Positions 8,436 through 17,130 of a stretch of DNA of 64,000 nucleotides are shown here, piece by piece. The DNA is from CATQGW01 sp965242565 (GTDB taxonomy: Bacteria; Chloroflexota; Dehalococcoidia; Bin125), in NCBI GenBank assembly GCA_965242565.1, contig OZ251457.1:372001-436000 (forward strand), given 5' to 3'. The notes beneath the pieces are model-generated. The model made no database searches. It saw only the letters and a program-made list of their open reading frames with translations, and was not told where the DNA came from. A program made the position numbers and the translations under genes. Position 1 is the first letter of the stretch. Each line of letters begins with the position of its first letter.

Positions 8436-9691
8436 TGCGTCGCGGCGGCTTAAGGCGGATCGCGCAGGAGGCGACGCTGCTGGGCACGGTGATCGTGCTG
8501 GCCCTGGTCATCTGGTTCGTGATCACCGACGCGCAAAACCAGGAGTTCGAGCAGCCCCTGGGCTTCAGTCTGCCCGTCAGCGTGGTCAACCTGCCGGCGA
8601 ACCTGGCGGTCGCCGGCGAGGCGCTGCCCGTCTCGCTGACGGTCGTCGGCACGCGCAGCGCGCTCGACGCGGTGTCGCCGGACGACTTTTCGGCGACGAT
8701 CGACGCGCAGGGGCGCGCCGCCGGGCAATACAGTCTGCCGGTGCGCGCGGAGTCGCTGGTCGAAGATGTGCGCGTGCGCGCCGTGCAGCCGGAGACGGCC
8801 GTGCTCACGCTGCAGGAGCTGATCCGGCGCGAGGTGCCCGTGCGAGTGGAAACCGCCAATCCGCCGCCGCTTGGATTCAGCGTCGGCCGGCCGTCGGTCG
8901 CGCCGGAGCGGGCGATCGTGACGGGGATTGCGAGCGATGTGGAGCAGGTCGAGGCGGTGGTCGCGCGTCTGGACCTGGCCGGTGCCACCGTGTCGCTGGA
9001 GGGCGATGTGCCGCTCGAACCGCGCACCGGCGGCGGCGCGGCCGTCCCCCGCGTGACCGTCGAACCGCGCTTCGCCCGCGTCGCCGCGTCGATCACCCAG
9101 GAAGTCTTTCGCCGCGCGGTGGCCGTGCGGGCGAACGTGCAGGGCGCGCCGCGCGCGGGCTACCGCGTGGTCGAGATCAGCGTGCAGCCGCCGACCGTGG
9201 AGCTGTTCGTGCCGCTCGACGCCGAAGTGCAGGATGCCGTCTGGACCGAGCTGATCGAGCTCGAAGATCGGCGCGCCTCGCTGCGGCGGCTGGTGCCGCT
9301 GGAGCTGGGCGACGCGGCTGCTGCGGGCGCGGCGGAAGTGCTGGTGACCGTGCGGATCGAGCCGATCGAGTCCACCGTGCGGCTCTCGGCCGCCGTGCGC
9401 GTGGAGGGGATCGGGGAAGATCTGGAGTTGGCGCTCGTACAGCCGACCCTGGCGCAGGTAGAGCTGCGCGGATTGTCGGAGGAGGTCGCGCGTCTGGAGG
9501 GTCCGCTGCCCGATGTGGCGGCCGATGTCTCCGGTCTGGGCCCCGGCCGTCATACCGTGGAGCTGACAGCCGAAGCGCCGGAGGGCATGACGCTCACCGG
9601 TCTGCTGCCGCGCGTGGCGACCGTCGTGCTGACGCGGCTGCCGCCGCCCGAGGATGCCGAGCAGCAGGAAGAGGAGGACGGCGATGAGTGA
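8435..9691 (+). CDS. cdaR: YbbR-domain protein CdaR, c-di-AMP cyclase regulator
   Basis: This 418-residue protein has one N-terminal membrane segment (LGTVIVLALVIWFVIT) followed by about four YbbR beta-domains outside the cell. Repeated LPVSVVN, PVRVET and AVRVEG strands mark successive repeats. The tail is acidic (AEQQEEEDGDE). CdaR binds CdaA in the membrane and tunes its activity. The start ATG overlaps the cdaA stop by one base, so the pair is co-translated. Its last 8 bases overlap the der start. A glmM gene, often third in this operon, is not present here; der follows instead. Confidence 0.88.
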   Translation: MRRGGLRRIAQEATLLGTVIVLALVIWFVITDAQNQEFEQPLGFSLPVSVVNLPANLAVAGEALPVSLTVVGTRSALDAVSPDDFSATIDAQGRAAGQYSLPVRAESLVEDVRVRAVQPETAVLTLQELIRREVPVRVETANPPPLGFSVGRPSVAPERAIVTGIASDVEQVEAVVARLDLAGATVSLEGDVPLEPRTGGGAAVPRVTVEPRFARVAASITQEVFRRAVAVRANVQGAPRAGYRVVEISVQPPTVELFVPLDAEVQDAVWTELIELEDRRASLRRLVPLELGDAAAAGAAEVLVTVRIEPIESTVRLSAAVRVEGIGEDLELALVQPTLAQVELRGLSEEVARLEGPLPDVAADVSGLGPGRHTVELTAEAPEGMTLTGLLPRVATVVLTRLPPPEDAEQQEEEDGDE

Positions 9692-11069
9692 ACCGGCATC
9701 GGTCGGGGCGGACATCGCCGTTCGCGTTAGCGAGCTGCCGGTCGTGGCGATCGTGGGGCGGCCCAATGTGGGCAAGTCGACGCTCTTCAACCGCCTGGTG
9801 CGGCGGCGGCAGGCGATTGTGCGCGACGAGCCGGGCACGACGCGCGATCGCAACTACGGCGACGCCGAGTGGCGCGGGCGGCACTTCACCGTGATCGACA
9901 CCGGTGGTCTATTGGGCGAGCAGCTGACCGGCCCCTACGCGGACTCGGTGGCCGATCAGGTGACGCAGGCCGTGAGCGAAGCCGACGCGATCGTGCTGGT
10001 CGTCGATGTGCAGGCCGGCGTGCTGCGCGCCGACGCGGAGGTGGCGGAACTGCTGCGGCGCGCCGAGCAGCCGGTCACCCTCTGCGTGAACAAGGCCGAC
10101 AACGCCGCGCTGCGCCAGAACATCGGCGAGTTTTTCGGCCTGGGCCTGGGCGATCCGGTCGCGATCAGCGCGCATCACGGGCGGCACATCGACGAACTGC
10201 TGGACCGCGTCGCGGCCGAGCTGCCGCAGAGCGGGCCGCAGGCGACGGAGCGCGCGGACTGCCGGTTGGCGATCATCGGCCGCCCCAACGTGGGCAAATC
10301 GTCGCTGGTCAACGCGATCGTGCGCGACGAGCGGATGATCGTGAGCGAAGTGCCGGGCACGACGCGCGACGCGGTGGATACGTCGCTGAGCTTCGAGGAG
10401 CGCTCCGTGGTGCTGGTGGACACGGCGGGGATTCGGCGGCGCGGACGGGTGGAGCCGGGCGTGGAGCGCGCCTCGGTGCGCCGCGCCGCCGCCGCGCTGC
10501 GACGCGCCGATGTCGCGGCGGTGGTGGTCGACGCGCACGAAGGGATCACCTCGCAGGATCAGCACATCATCGGTATGGCGCTCGACGAGGGCGCGGGAAT
10601 CGTGCTGGTGATGAACAAGCTCGATCTGGTCGAAACGGAAGCGGGCCTGCGCGACAGCCGCCGGCGGCAGCTGGCGGGACGGGCGCGGTTCGTGCCTTGG
10701 GCCCCGATCGTCTGGGTCTCGGCGCTGACCGGCGAGGCGATCGACTCGGTAGTCGGCGCGGCGCTGCACGTGGCCGAGCAGCGCCGCATCCGCGTGCCGA
10801 CGCCGCGGCTCAACGCGATGCTGCGGCAGGCGGTGATCGCGCGTCCGCCGGCGACGGTGCGGGGCCGACCGCTGAAATTCTTCTACGCCACGCAGACGGA
10901 GATCGAGCCGCCGACCTTCCTGTTCTTCGTCAACTACCCCGAAGGGCTGCACTTCTCCTACGAGCGGTATCTGATGCGCAAGCTTCGGGAGAGTTTCGGC
11001 TTCGAGGGCGCGGCGCTGCGCTGCCGCTTCCGCGCCCGCGGCGAGCCGGGAGAGAGCGCGAGATCATGA
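9684..11069 (+). CDS. der: ribosome biogenesis GTPase Der (EngA)
   Basis: This GTPase with two tandem G domains acts in 50S subunit maturation. G1 is GRPNVGKST at residue ~25, with DTGG (G3) and NKAD (G4). The second domain has GRPNVGKSS at ~200, with DTAG and NKLD. The C-terminal KH-like domain contains LKFFYATQTE and LLFFVNYPE-like strands (here FLFFVNYPE). The 461-residue length is normal. The start ATG at 9684 has GAAGAGGAGG before it and overlaps the cdaR end by 8 bases. The stop overlaps plsY as ATGA. Confidence 0.96.
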   Translation: MSEPASVGADIAVRVSELPVVAIVGRPNVGKSTLFNRLVRRRQAIVRDEPGTTRDRNYGDAEWRGRHFTVIDTGGLLGEQLTGPYADSVADQVTQAVSEADAIVLVVDVQAGVLRADAEVAELLRRAEQPVTLCVNKADNAALRQNIGEFFGLGLGDPVAISAHHGRHIDELLDRVAAELPQSGPQATERADCRLAIIGRPNVGKSSLVNAIVRDERMIVSEVPGTTRDAVDTSLSFEERSVVLVDTAGIRRRGRVEPGVERASVRRAAAALRRADVAAVVVDAHEGITSQDQHIIGMALDEGAGIVLVMNKLDLVETEAGLRDSRRRQLAGRARFVPWAPIVWVSALTGEAIDSVVGAALHVAEQRRIRVPTPRLNAMLRQAVIARPPATVRGRPLKFFYATQTEIEPPTFLFFVNYPEGLHFSYERYLMRKLRESFGFEGAALRCRFRARGEPGESARS

Positions 11070-11686
11070 TCGAGGCGTGGATCATCGGGCTGTTGATCGG
11101 CTACCTGCTCGGCTCGATTCCGACCGGGCTGTGGCTGGGGCGCTGGCGCGGCGGGGTGGACATCCGCGCCAGCGGCAGCGGCCGCACCGGCGCGACGAAC
11201 ACCTTCCGCAGCCTGGGGCTGCGCTGGTCCGTCGCCGTGCTGCTGCTCGATGGGTTGAAGGGCGCGGTCCCGGTCCTGATCGTGACGGCGGTCTGGGACA
11301 GCCCGACGGGCGATGTGCTGGCCGGGCTGGCGGCGATCGTCGGCCACCAGTTCCCGCTCTACGCGGGTTTCAAGGGCGGGCGCGGCGCGGCGACGGCGAT
11401 GGGCGCGTCGCTGGCGATCATGCCCGTGGGATTGGCGTTCGCGCTGCTGACCGCGCTGCCGGTGCTGGCGGTCTCGCGCGTGATGTCGCTCTCGGTGCTG
11501 CTTGGCGCGACCGCCGCCGCCGCCGCCATCGCCTTGCTTGCCTGGTTCAGCGACACCCCCAACGCCTACATCGGCTTCGCCGCCGGCGCGTGGGGCTTAA
11601 TCGTCTGGGGGCACCGCGACAACATCGAGCGGATCCTGAACGGCACGGAGCGGGTGCTGACGCGCTCGCGCGGCGCGGGTTCGTGA
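11066..11686 (+). CDS. plsY: glycerol-3-phosphate acyltransferase PlsY
   Basis: This integral membrane acyltransferase transfers an acyl group from acyl phosphate to glycerol 3-phosphate, the first step of phospholipid synthesis. The 206 residues are mostly hydrophobic. The three family motifs are present: GSIPTGLWLGR near the N-terminus, SGRTGATNTFR (acyl/G3P binding), and GHQFPLYAGFKGGRGAAT in the middle. The start overlaps der by 4 bases and the stop is 1 base from gpsA, which makes its substrate. The two lipid genes are therefore coupled. Confidence 0.95.
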   Translation: MIEAWIIGLLIGYLLGSIPTGLWLGRWRGGVDIRASGSGRTGATNTFRSLGLRWSVAVLLLDGLKGAVPVLIVTAVWDSPTGDVLAGLAAIVGHQFPLYAGFKGGRGAATAMGASLAIMPVGLAFALLTALPVLAVSRVMSLSVLLGATAAAAAIALLAWFSDTPNAYIGFAAGAWGLIVWGHRDNIERILNGTERVLTRSRGAGS

Positions 11687-11687
11687 G

Positions 11688-12710
11688 ATGGCGCGGCGCG
11701 GCCTGCACGCCGTGATCGTGGGCGCCACCTCCTGGGGCTGCACGCTGGCGATCACCGCCGTCCGCGCCGGCAACACGGCCACCGTGCTCTGCCGCGGCGA
11801 AGCTGAGGCCGCCGAGCTGCGCGAGCGCCGCGAATTGCGCCGCCTGTTGCCGGGCGTCCCGCTGCCGCCCGAGCTGGAGTTCACGTCGGATCCGTCGGGC
11901 GTGCGACCGGATCTGGTCGTCTGGGCAACGCCCGCCCAGCGGCTGCGCGAGAACGCGCGCCGCCTGCTGCCGCAGTTGTCGCAGCTGCCGCAGACGGGCG
12001 CCGTCTACGCCAGCGCCGCCAAGGGGCTGGAGCAGGGCTCGCTGCTGCGGATGAGCGAGGTGCTGGAGCAGGAGCTGACCGTCGCGGACATCGACGCCCC
12101 GGTCGCGGCCCTGTCGGGCCCCAACCTCGCCCGCGAGATCGCCCAGGGCTTGCCGGCCGCCAGCGTCGCCGCCGCCGCCGCCCCCGACGCCCGCGCCCGG
12201 CTGCGCGACCTGTTCAACTCGCCCGGCTTTCGCGTCTACACCAACGACGACATCATCGGCGTCGAGCTGGGCGGCGCGCTGAAGAACGTGATCGCGATCG
12301 CGGTGGGCATCGCCGTCGCGCTGGAGTCGGGCGACAACGCGCGCGCGGCGCTGATCACGCGCGGGCTGGCCGAGATCGCGCGGTTGGGCGCGGCGCTGGG
12401 CGCGAACGCCTCCACGCTGGCCGGTTTGGCCGGGATGGGCGACCTGCTGGCGACGGCGATGAGCCCGCAGTCGCGCAACCGCGCGCTGGGCGAGCGGATC
12501 GGCGGCGGCATGACGCCGGAACAGGCGCAGGCCGCAACGGCGAACGTGGCCGAAGGCGTGGAGACGACGCGGGCGGCGCGTAGGCTGGCGGAGAGCATCG
12601 GCGTTTCGATGCCGATCAGCGACCTGGTCGCGCGGGTGCTGTTCGAGCGCCTGCCGCCGCGCGAGGCGGCGCCGCTGCTGATGGCGCGCGCGCCGCTCGA
12701 CGAGCTCTGA
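11688..12710 (+). CDS. gpsA: NAD(P)-dependent glycerol-3-phosphate dehydrogenase
   Basis: This enzyme reduces dihydroxyacetone phosphate to glycerol 3-phosphate for PlsY. The 340-residue length fits. The N-terminal Rossmann loop reads GATSWG, where most relatives have GAGSWG. Further motifs are SAAKGLEQG, LSGPNLAREIAQG, ELGGALKNVIAIAVG with the catalytic Lys, and GLAGMGDLLATAMSPQSRNR. It follows plsY with a 1-base gap. The Ala-to-Thr change in the loop is tolerated sterically in some dehydrogenases and does not by itself suggest loss of function. Confidence 0.95.
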   Translation: MARRGLHAVIVGATSWGCTLAITAVRAGNTATVLCRGEAEAAELRERRELRRLLPGVPLPPELEFTSDPSGVRPDLVVWATPAQRLRENARRLLPQLSQLPQTGAVYASAAKGLEQGSLLRMSEVLEQELTVADIDAPVAALSGPNLAREIAQGLPAASVAAAAAPDARARLRDLFNSPGFRVYTNDDIIGVELGGALKNVIAIAVGIAVALESGDNARAALITRGLAEIARLGAALGANASTLAGLAGMGDLLATAMSPQSRNRALGERIGGGMTPEQAQAATANVAEGVETTRAARRLAESIGVSMPISDLVARVLFERLPPREAAPLLMARAPLDEL

Positions 12711-12727
12711 TCCGGAAGGAGCGGCCG

Positions 12728-13753
12728 ATGTCGCAGGATGCGAGCGATCCGATCGATGCACTGAAGCGGCTGGTCGATGCCGTCGGCGAGCAGCGGTATC
12801 CACTGGATCGCGAGGATCTGTACGCCGCGAGCGGGATGCGGCCCGGGCGCGAGGAACCGATTCAGGCGTGTCTGGCGACGCTCGATCAGACCGGCCGTTT
12901 CGCGTTGGTCAACGCGCTGCAGGAAGTGATGCTCGACGGCGGCGGGCTGGAGTTCACTGCTGTGCTCGCTGCTGCGCTGCGCGATGAGGAGGCGGCAGTG
13001 CGTGGTCTGGCGGCGGTGTCGCTGGCGGCCTGCGAGACGGCGGAGGCGACGGAGGCGTTGCTGCGCGTCGCCCGCTCGACCGAAGAGGACGATGGGGTGC
13101 GGATCGAGGCGGTCGAGGCGCTCGGCGATGTGGCGCTGCGCGAGGAGCTGGGCTGGGCGGCGTCGGAGGAGGCCGGCGGAGTGGTCGGCGCGCTGCGCGA
13201 GCTGGCGGTGGATGTGCGCGAGGAGCCCGAGCTGCGGGCGGCGGCGATCGCCGCCGTAGCCGTGCGGTATGAGACCTGGGTGCCGGCGCTGATCGACGAC
13301 GCTCTGGCGAGCGACGATCCGGCGCTGCGGCTGGGCGCGATCCAGGCGATGGGGCGCAACGCCGATCCGGTCTGGCTGCCGTCGCTCGAAGCGGCGCTGT
13401 TCGCCGAGGAGCCCGACGAACGCGCCGCCGCCGCGGCGGCGATCGGCGAAATCGCCGAGGAAGACGGGGCGCCGATGCTGATCGACCTGCTCGATGAGGA
13501 CCTGTCCGACCTCGATGTGGTTGTGGCTGCGGTGCGGGCGTTGGGCGCGATCGGCGGCGAGGAAGCGCTGGATCGTCTGCGCGCGCTGGTCACGCATCCC
13601 GACGAGCAGGTGCGCGAGGCGGCCAACGAGTCGATCGAGGAGGCGGTGCTGACGGCTGAGTCGATGGAAGGGTTCGGCGACTTCGAGGCCGGGGCGGGCG
13701 GCGACATAAGCGATCCGTTGGACGATCTGTTTCGGTCCGGCCGCGAGGGTTGA
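12728..13753 (+). CDS. HEAT-repeat protein
   Basis: This acidic 341-residue protein is built of HEAT/PBS-lyase-like helical repeats. Repeat-like units recur about every 35-40 residues (EEAAVRGLAAVSLAACE, DDGVRIEAVEALGDVA, DPALRLGAIQAMGRN, EPDERAAAAAAIGEIAEE, DEQVREAANESIEEA). There is no signal peptide and no catalytic motif, so it is probably a protein-binding scaffold. The start ATG has GGAAGGAG before it. It is 17 bases after gpsA and belongs to the same run. The partner is unknown. Confidence 0.8.
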   Translation: MSQDASDPIDALKRLVDAVGEQRYPLDREDLYAASGMRPGREEPIQACLATLDQTGRFALVNALQEVMLDGGGLEFTAVLAAALRDEEAAVRGLAAVSLAACETAEATEALLRVARSTEEDDGVRIEAVEALGDVALREELGWAASEEAGGVVGALRELAVDVREEPELRAAAIAAVAVRYETWVPALIDDALASDDPALRLGAIQAMGRNADPVWLPSLEAALFAEEPDERAAAAAAIGEIAEEDGAPMLIDLLDEDLSDLDVVVAAVRALGAIGGEEALDRLRALVTHPDEQVREAANESIEEAVLTAESMEGFGDFEAGAGGDISDPLDDLFRSGREG

Positions 13754-13761
13754 CCTGGACT

Positions 13762-13800
13762 GCGATGCCGGGCAGCGATGCCGGGCAGCGATGTCGGGGG
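13762..13800. repeat. three tandem copies of a 13-base unit
   Basis: The unit GCGATGCCGGGCA occurs twice exactly (13762-13774, 13775-13787), then once with changes (13788-13800), just before a TAGGCT -10-like box at 13806. It lies between the HEAT and NUDIX genes. Confidence 0.6.
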
Positions 13801-13846
13801 CGATGCTAGGCTGAATGTCCCGCGCAATCGAGGACGGAGCAGGCCC

Positions 13847-14425
13847 TTGGGAGCATCGCGGAAGCGTGGCAAGAAGCAGCGTCGTTTGGCGGTCAGCGCA
13901 GGGGGCGTGGTCTGGCGGGCGGCGAGCCAGGTCGAAGATCAGGTCGAGGTGCTGCTGGTGCAGACGCCGGCGCAACGCTGGGGTCTGCCCAAGGGCAAAC
14001 CGGAGAACGGTGAGCAGCTGTCGGAGACGGCGCTGCGCGAAGTCTCGGAGGAGACGGGGCTGACAGTCGCGCTGGATCGCAAGATCGGCGTGATGCGCTA
14101 CTCGTTCCCCGGCAAGCGGGATGGGAAGCGCGATGGCAAACGCGACGGCAAGGGCGGCGACGCGCGGATCGACAAGATCGACAAGGCGGTACATTTCTGG
14201 CTGATGCAGCCGACCGGCGGGGCGCTGGAAGACCACGACGATGAGCACATCGATGTGCGCTGGTTTCCGCTGGGCGACGCGCTGCGCACAGTGAGCTACC
14301 GCAACACCGTGTCGATCCTGGAGGAGGCCGCGGCGCTGCTGCTGGACAAGAACCAGGGCACGAGCCAGGACAAGAGCCGGGACAAGGGCGCATCGGACGA
14401 GGAGAGCGGGCGTGACCACGGTTGA
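13847..14425 (+). CDS. NUDIX hydrolase with Lys/Arg/Asp-rich insert
   Basis: This enzyme of the MutT/NUDIX family cleaves a nucleoside diphosphate linked to X; the substrate is unknown. The NUDIX box is complete, from GKPENGE through REVSEETGL. The surrounding WGLPKGKPENGE segment resembles diadenosine polyphosphate/ADP-ribose type members. Two unusual charged stretches occur: GKRDGKRDGKRDGKG in the middle, from a repeated 12-base unit, and KNQGTSQDKSRDKG near the C-terminus. The start is uncertain. An ATG at 13778 opens the frame, but the TTG at 13847 lies after a GGAGCAGG-like site and downstream of a TAGGCT promoter box, and is preferred. The gene overlaps the next by 14 bases. Confidence 0.78.
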   Translation: MGASRKRGKKQRRLAVSAGGVVWRAASQVEDQVEVLLVQTPAQRWGLPKGKPENGEQLSETALREVSEETGLTVALDRKIGVMRYSFPGKRDGKRDGKRDGKGGDARIDKIDKAVHFWLMQPTGGALEDHDDEHIDVRWFPLGDALRTVSYRNTVSILEEAAALLLDKNQGTSQDKSRDKGASDEESGRDHG

Positions 14426-14981
14426 CGCGGATGTCGTCGCGATTGGCGAGCTGGTCAGGCTGCGCCAGAAGCGGTCGCATGATGCGTTCCAGGACTGGAC
14501 ATGGCGCAGGGACACGGATCTGGCGTCGCTGGATGCGACGCGCGTGACCACGCTGTCGTTCGAGCACTACCGCAATCAATACCTCTGGCAGCTGGAGCAC
14601 TCGCTGGCCTACCGCTCGACGTTTGCGATTGAGGACCTCGACGGCCTGCACATCGGCAACGTGATGTACTACAACATCGATTCGCAGCTGTTGGAGGCGG
14701 AGCTGGGAGTGCTGATCGGCAACCGCGACTACTGGGGCGGCGGCTATGGGCGCGAGGCGGTCAGCCTGCTGGTGGATCTGATCTTCACGGCGACGGCGCT
14801 GACGCGCGTCTACCTGCACACGCTGGACTGGAATGTGCGCGCGCAGAAGTCGTTCAAGGCGGCGGGTTTTCGCGACAGCGGTCGGGTGCGGCGCGGGCAT
14901 CAGCGCTTCCACCGCATGGAGGTGCGCCGTGAGTGGCTGTGGGAGCGGCAGTACCAGTGGCGAGCGGTGCCGCGCGGCTAG
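14412..14981 (+). CDS. GNAT-family N-acetyltransferase
   Basis: This 189-residue protein has the layout of RimJ/RimL-like GNAT enzymes. A beta segment IGNVMYYNIDSQ is followed by AELGVLIGNRDYWGGGYGREAVSLLVD, the acetyl-CoA-binding region (R/Q-x-x-G-x-G/A equivalent GGGYGREA). Next comes LTRVYLHTLDWNVRAQKSFKAAGF, the usual N-x-x-A-x-x-x-x-x-x-x-GF motif. The likely target is an amino group of a small molecule or protein. The start is GTG at 14412, overlapping the NUDIX gene by 14 bases. It is the last gene of the plus-strand run begun by argF. Confidence 0.82.
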   Translation: MTTVDADVVAIGELVRLRQKRSHDAFQDWTWRRDTDLASLDATRVTTLSFEHYRNQYLWQLEHSLAYRSTFAIEDLDGLHIGNVMYYNIDSQLLEAELGVLIGNRDYWGGGYGREAVSLLVDLIFTATALTRVYLHTLDWNVRAQKSFKAAGFRDSGRVRRGHQRFHRMEVRREWLWERQYQWRAVPRG

Positions 14982-15082
14982 CGCTTGGCGTCCGGCGTCA
15001 GTGGGCCGCTTCCGCTACGGCAGGCGCCTCCGGTCCGTTATCTCCGCACATGCGGGGACGGCGCAGCCATTGGACACGGCGA

Positions 15083-15114
15083 GGCGGAGCGTGGCCGCAC
15101 GGTCACGCTCCGCC
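15083..15114. terminator. bidirectional hairpin between convergent genes
   Basis: GGCGGAGCGTG (15083-15093) pairs perfectly with CACGCTCCGCC (15104-15114) across a 10-base loop. It lies between the convergent ends of the GNAT gene and the MaoC gene. No T-run follows on either side, so it is a weak or factor-assisted terminator. Confidence 0.55.
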
Positions 15115-15139
15115 TGAGTGCGGTGCCCGGTGGGGTGGG

Positions 15140-15595
15140 CTAGCCGCGGCTGGGAAGGGTGACGGTGCCGACGCCGGGGGTGGAAATGCTGCCGTCGGCG
15201 CGCACGCCCTGGATGGCCAGCTCGACGTAGTTCTTCTCGCCCTCGGTGTACTTGCGCGTCACCGTGCCCTCGAGCGTGAACTTCTGGTCGACCAGGTCGT
15301 CCTTGCCCTGCACCGCCGGGTCCATGCCGCGGTAGGAGCACTGCACGCGCTTGACCTGGCCCTCGGGGCCGGCGAAGCGCCAGAGCAGCTCACCGAGGAA
15401 GGCGTGCTTCAGCGCGCCGTGGACGATGATGTCGTCGAGCCCGGTGTCCTGCGCGTACTTCGTGTCGTAGTGGATCTGGTAGAAGTCGCCGGAGCCGGCG
15501 GCCCACTGCACGAGCTGCTGGCTGGTCGGGTTCTTCTCCAGCGTGGGGATGCTGTCCCCCTCCTCGAAGTCCTCGAAATAGTGCTGGTCGGCCAT
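15140..15595 (-). CDS. MaoC-like (R)-specific hydratase, catalytic subunit
   Basis: This 151-residue hot-dog-fold protein should hydrate or dehydrate an enoyl-CoA/3-hydroxyacyl-CoA. The catalytic Asp and His of the hydratase motif are present in GSGDFYQIHYDTKYA (D-x4-H). IIVHGALKHAF is the usual substrate-side GxxxxG-like segment. The ATG follows an AAAGGA site. It lies 62 bases downstream of a companion gene (15658-16179) coding for a FAS1-like/MaoC N-terminal dehydratase. Such pairs act as heterodimers in actinobacteria and Chloroflexota. The spacer between them repeats GCGGTCGTGCCTGCCG twice. Confidence 0.85.
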   Translation of the reverse strand: MADQHYFEDFEEGDSIPTLEKNPTSQQLVQWAAGSGDFYQIHYDTKYAQDTGLDDIIVHGALKHAFLGELLWRFAGPEGQVKRVQCSYRGMDPAVQGKDDLVDQKFTLEGTVTRKYTEGEKNYVELAIQGVRADGSISTPGVGTVTLPSRG

Positions 15596-15657
15596 GCTGC
15601 GGTCCTTTCTGGCGGTCGTGCCTGCCGTTTTGCCTGCGGTCGTGCCTGCCGTCCGGG

Positions 15658-16179
15658 TTACTCGCCGGGGCGAGGATAGGAGATGCCGGTGCCGCGCGAG
15701 ATCGCGACGACCCGGCCGTCCTGGTTGGTGTAGGTGGTGGCGGTGACGGCGATCATCATGGGGACGCCGAGCGCGCCGCTCCAGCGCTCGCTGAGGCTCT
15801 CCAGCTTCGAGCGCGACCGCAGCACATCGCCGGAGCAGATCTGCTCGTCGAAGTACTCAATGTCGGTGCCGCCGTTGAGCACCAGCGGGTAAGGCGAGCG
15901 GAAGCCGCCGCCGCCACGCCGTCCGCCGAAGGTGGGATCCGACTCGGCGGGGTTGAAGATCGGCGTGCCGAGGTAGCCCGGAGGGGCGGGCAGCCCGCGG
16001 TAGCCGCGCTCGGCGGCCAGGTTGGTGTCGTAGAAAACGGGATCCACGTAGCCGACGGAGCGGGCGAACATGCGCACGCTGGTGGTCGTCAGCTCGCTGA
16101 CGGTTTCCGCGCCTTCAACGCCGATCTGGTCGCGCATCTCATCGGTGATCGCCGACTCGAACTGTGCTTCGTCTGCCAT
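15658..16179 (-). CDS. FAS1-like/MaoC N-terminal dehydratase, partner subunit
   Basis: This 173-residue hot-dog-fold protein resembles MaoC_dehydrat_N proteins (non-catalytic or regulatory half of heterodimeric hydratases). Recognisable segments are SVGYVDPVFYD, LPAPPGYLGTPIF, LNGGTDIEYFDEQICSGDVLRS and the final ISRGTGISYPRPGE. At the place of the hydratase D-x4-H motif it reads DPVFYD, with the catalytic His replaced. It probably shapes the active site of the downstream MaoC subunit (15140-15595). Both are on the minus strand with 62 bases between them and form a two-gene unit. Confidence 0.82.
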   Translation of the reverse strand: MADEAQFESAITDEMRDQIGVEGAETVSELTTTSVRMFARSVGYVDPVFYDTNLAAERGYRGLPAPPGYLGTPIFNPAESDPTFGGRRGGGGFRSPYPLVLNGGTDIEYFDEQICSGDVLRSRSKLESLSERWSGALGVPMMIAVTATTYTNQDGRVVAISRGTGISYPRPGE

Positions 16180-16276
16180 CGCGTTCCTTCCGATTCTGTT
16201 GGGTCGTCTGTGTGGGGAAGATAGGCGCGCGCGGCCCGCAGATCAACAGATCGGGGTTGCGGCGCCCCCCGCGCGC

Positions 16277-16984
16277 TCAGCTGCCGGCCGCGGCGGCGGG
16301 GACCAAGGCGAATTTGCGGGGCCGCGCGGGCACCCAGATTTCCTCTTTCGTGGCCATGTCCACCGCGCAGAAGTTGCCCTGCTTGAGGTGGTAGACGAGA
16401 TCCTGCCAGGTGGTGATGCTGTCCGTCTCGAACCAGGTGGCGACCTTGCCGATGTCGTGGACGGCGTGGGAGTCGGTGCCGGCGGTGCCGGGCATTTCGG
16501 CGGCGGCGGCGAGGTCGAGACTGAAGCGGTTCTCGCGCTCCTTGCCGCGCCCGTTGAGCACTTCGAGCGCGACGCAGTGGGGCATCGCGAGGTTCTTGAG
16601 CGCGCGGACGATCGCCGTCTCCCACTCCTCCGGGTCGTCTTTCCAGGCGATCTGGCGTCGGTAGGGGTGGGCGAGCACCATCGCGCCGCCGCGCTCGTTG
16701 ACGTGCTCGGCGAGGCGAGGCGTGCGGTGCATGCCGAAGACGTACTTCTCCATGCCCCAGGTCAGGACGTGACCCTCGTCGGTGCTGACCTCGCAGCCGG
16801 GGATCACCACGATCCCGAACTCCTCGGCCAGTGCGGCCGCTTCTTCTTCGGGCCAGAGCGCGTCGTGCTCGGTCAGCGAGAGGCCGTCGAGCCCGGCGGC
16901 TTTGGCGCGCTCGACGAGGTCGCGCGGGTCGAGCACGGAGTCGTGCGAGCGGGGCCAAGTGTGGTTGTGCAGGTCGATCAGCAT
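16277..16984 (-). CDS. PHP-domain metal-dependent phosphoesterase
   Basis: This 235-residue PHP-superfamily hydrolase has the metal-binding motifs HNH (MLIDLHNHTW), LTEHDALW, PGCEVSTDEGHVL, AHPYRRQ and GTDSHAV. They suggest a nucleotide or small-molecule phosphoesterase related to RNase AM/YciV-like enzymes. The frame opens further upstream at 17017, but the ATG at 16984 follows an ACAGGAGC site and begins directly at the first metal motif, so it is preferred. It is read divergently from the nuo cluster, with about 220 bases between starts. The substrate is unknown. Confidence 0.82.
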   Translation of the reverse strand: MLIDLHNHTWPRSHDSVLDPRDLVERAKAAGLDGLSLTEHDALWPEEEAAALAEEFGIVVIPGCEVSTDEGHVLTWGMEKYVFGMHRTPRLAEHVNERGGAMVLAHPYRRQIAWKDDPEEWETAIVRALKNLAMPHCVALEVLNGRGKERENRFSLDLAAAAEMPGTAGTDSHAVHDIGKVATWFETDSITTWQDLVYHLKQGNFCAVDMATKEEIWVPARPRKFALVPAAAAGS

Positions 16985-17130
16985 GGGGGCTCCTGTGGCG
17001 CCGTCGGTGCGCTGCATCAGTCTATCACCCGCCGCCGCGCTGCGGCCGCAGCACGGCGGCGGGCGCGCAGGATGACGGCATTGGGAGGCCGCGTCGGTGG
17101 ATGGGATCGGCGGGCTTGCGGCTCGTTTCG

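Noticed and set aside
8383..9687. Long open frame overlapping cdaR in another frame
   Set aside because: It is Arg/Gly/Ala-rich with no recognisable domain, as expected for a shadow frame in GC-rich DNA. The cdaR frame has the membrane anchor and YbbR repeats.
12236..14551. 771-codon minus-strand open frame across gpsA, HEAT and NUDIX genes
   Set aside because: Its composition is that of the antisense of real genes, it has no motif, and all three plus-strand genes are well supported.
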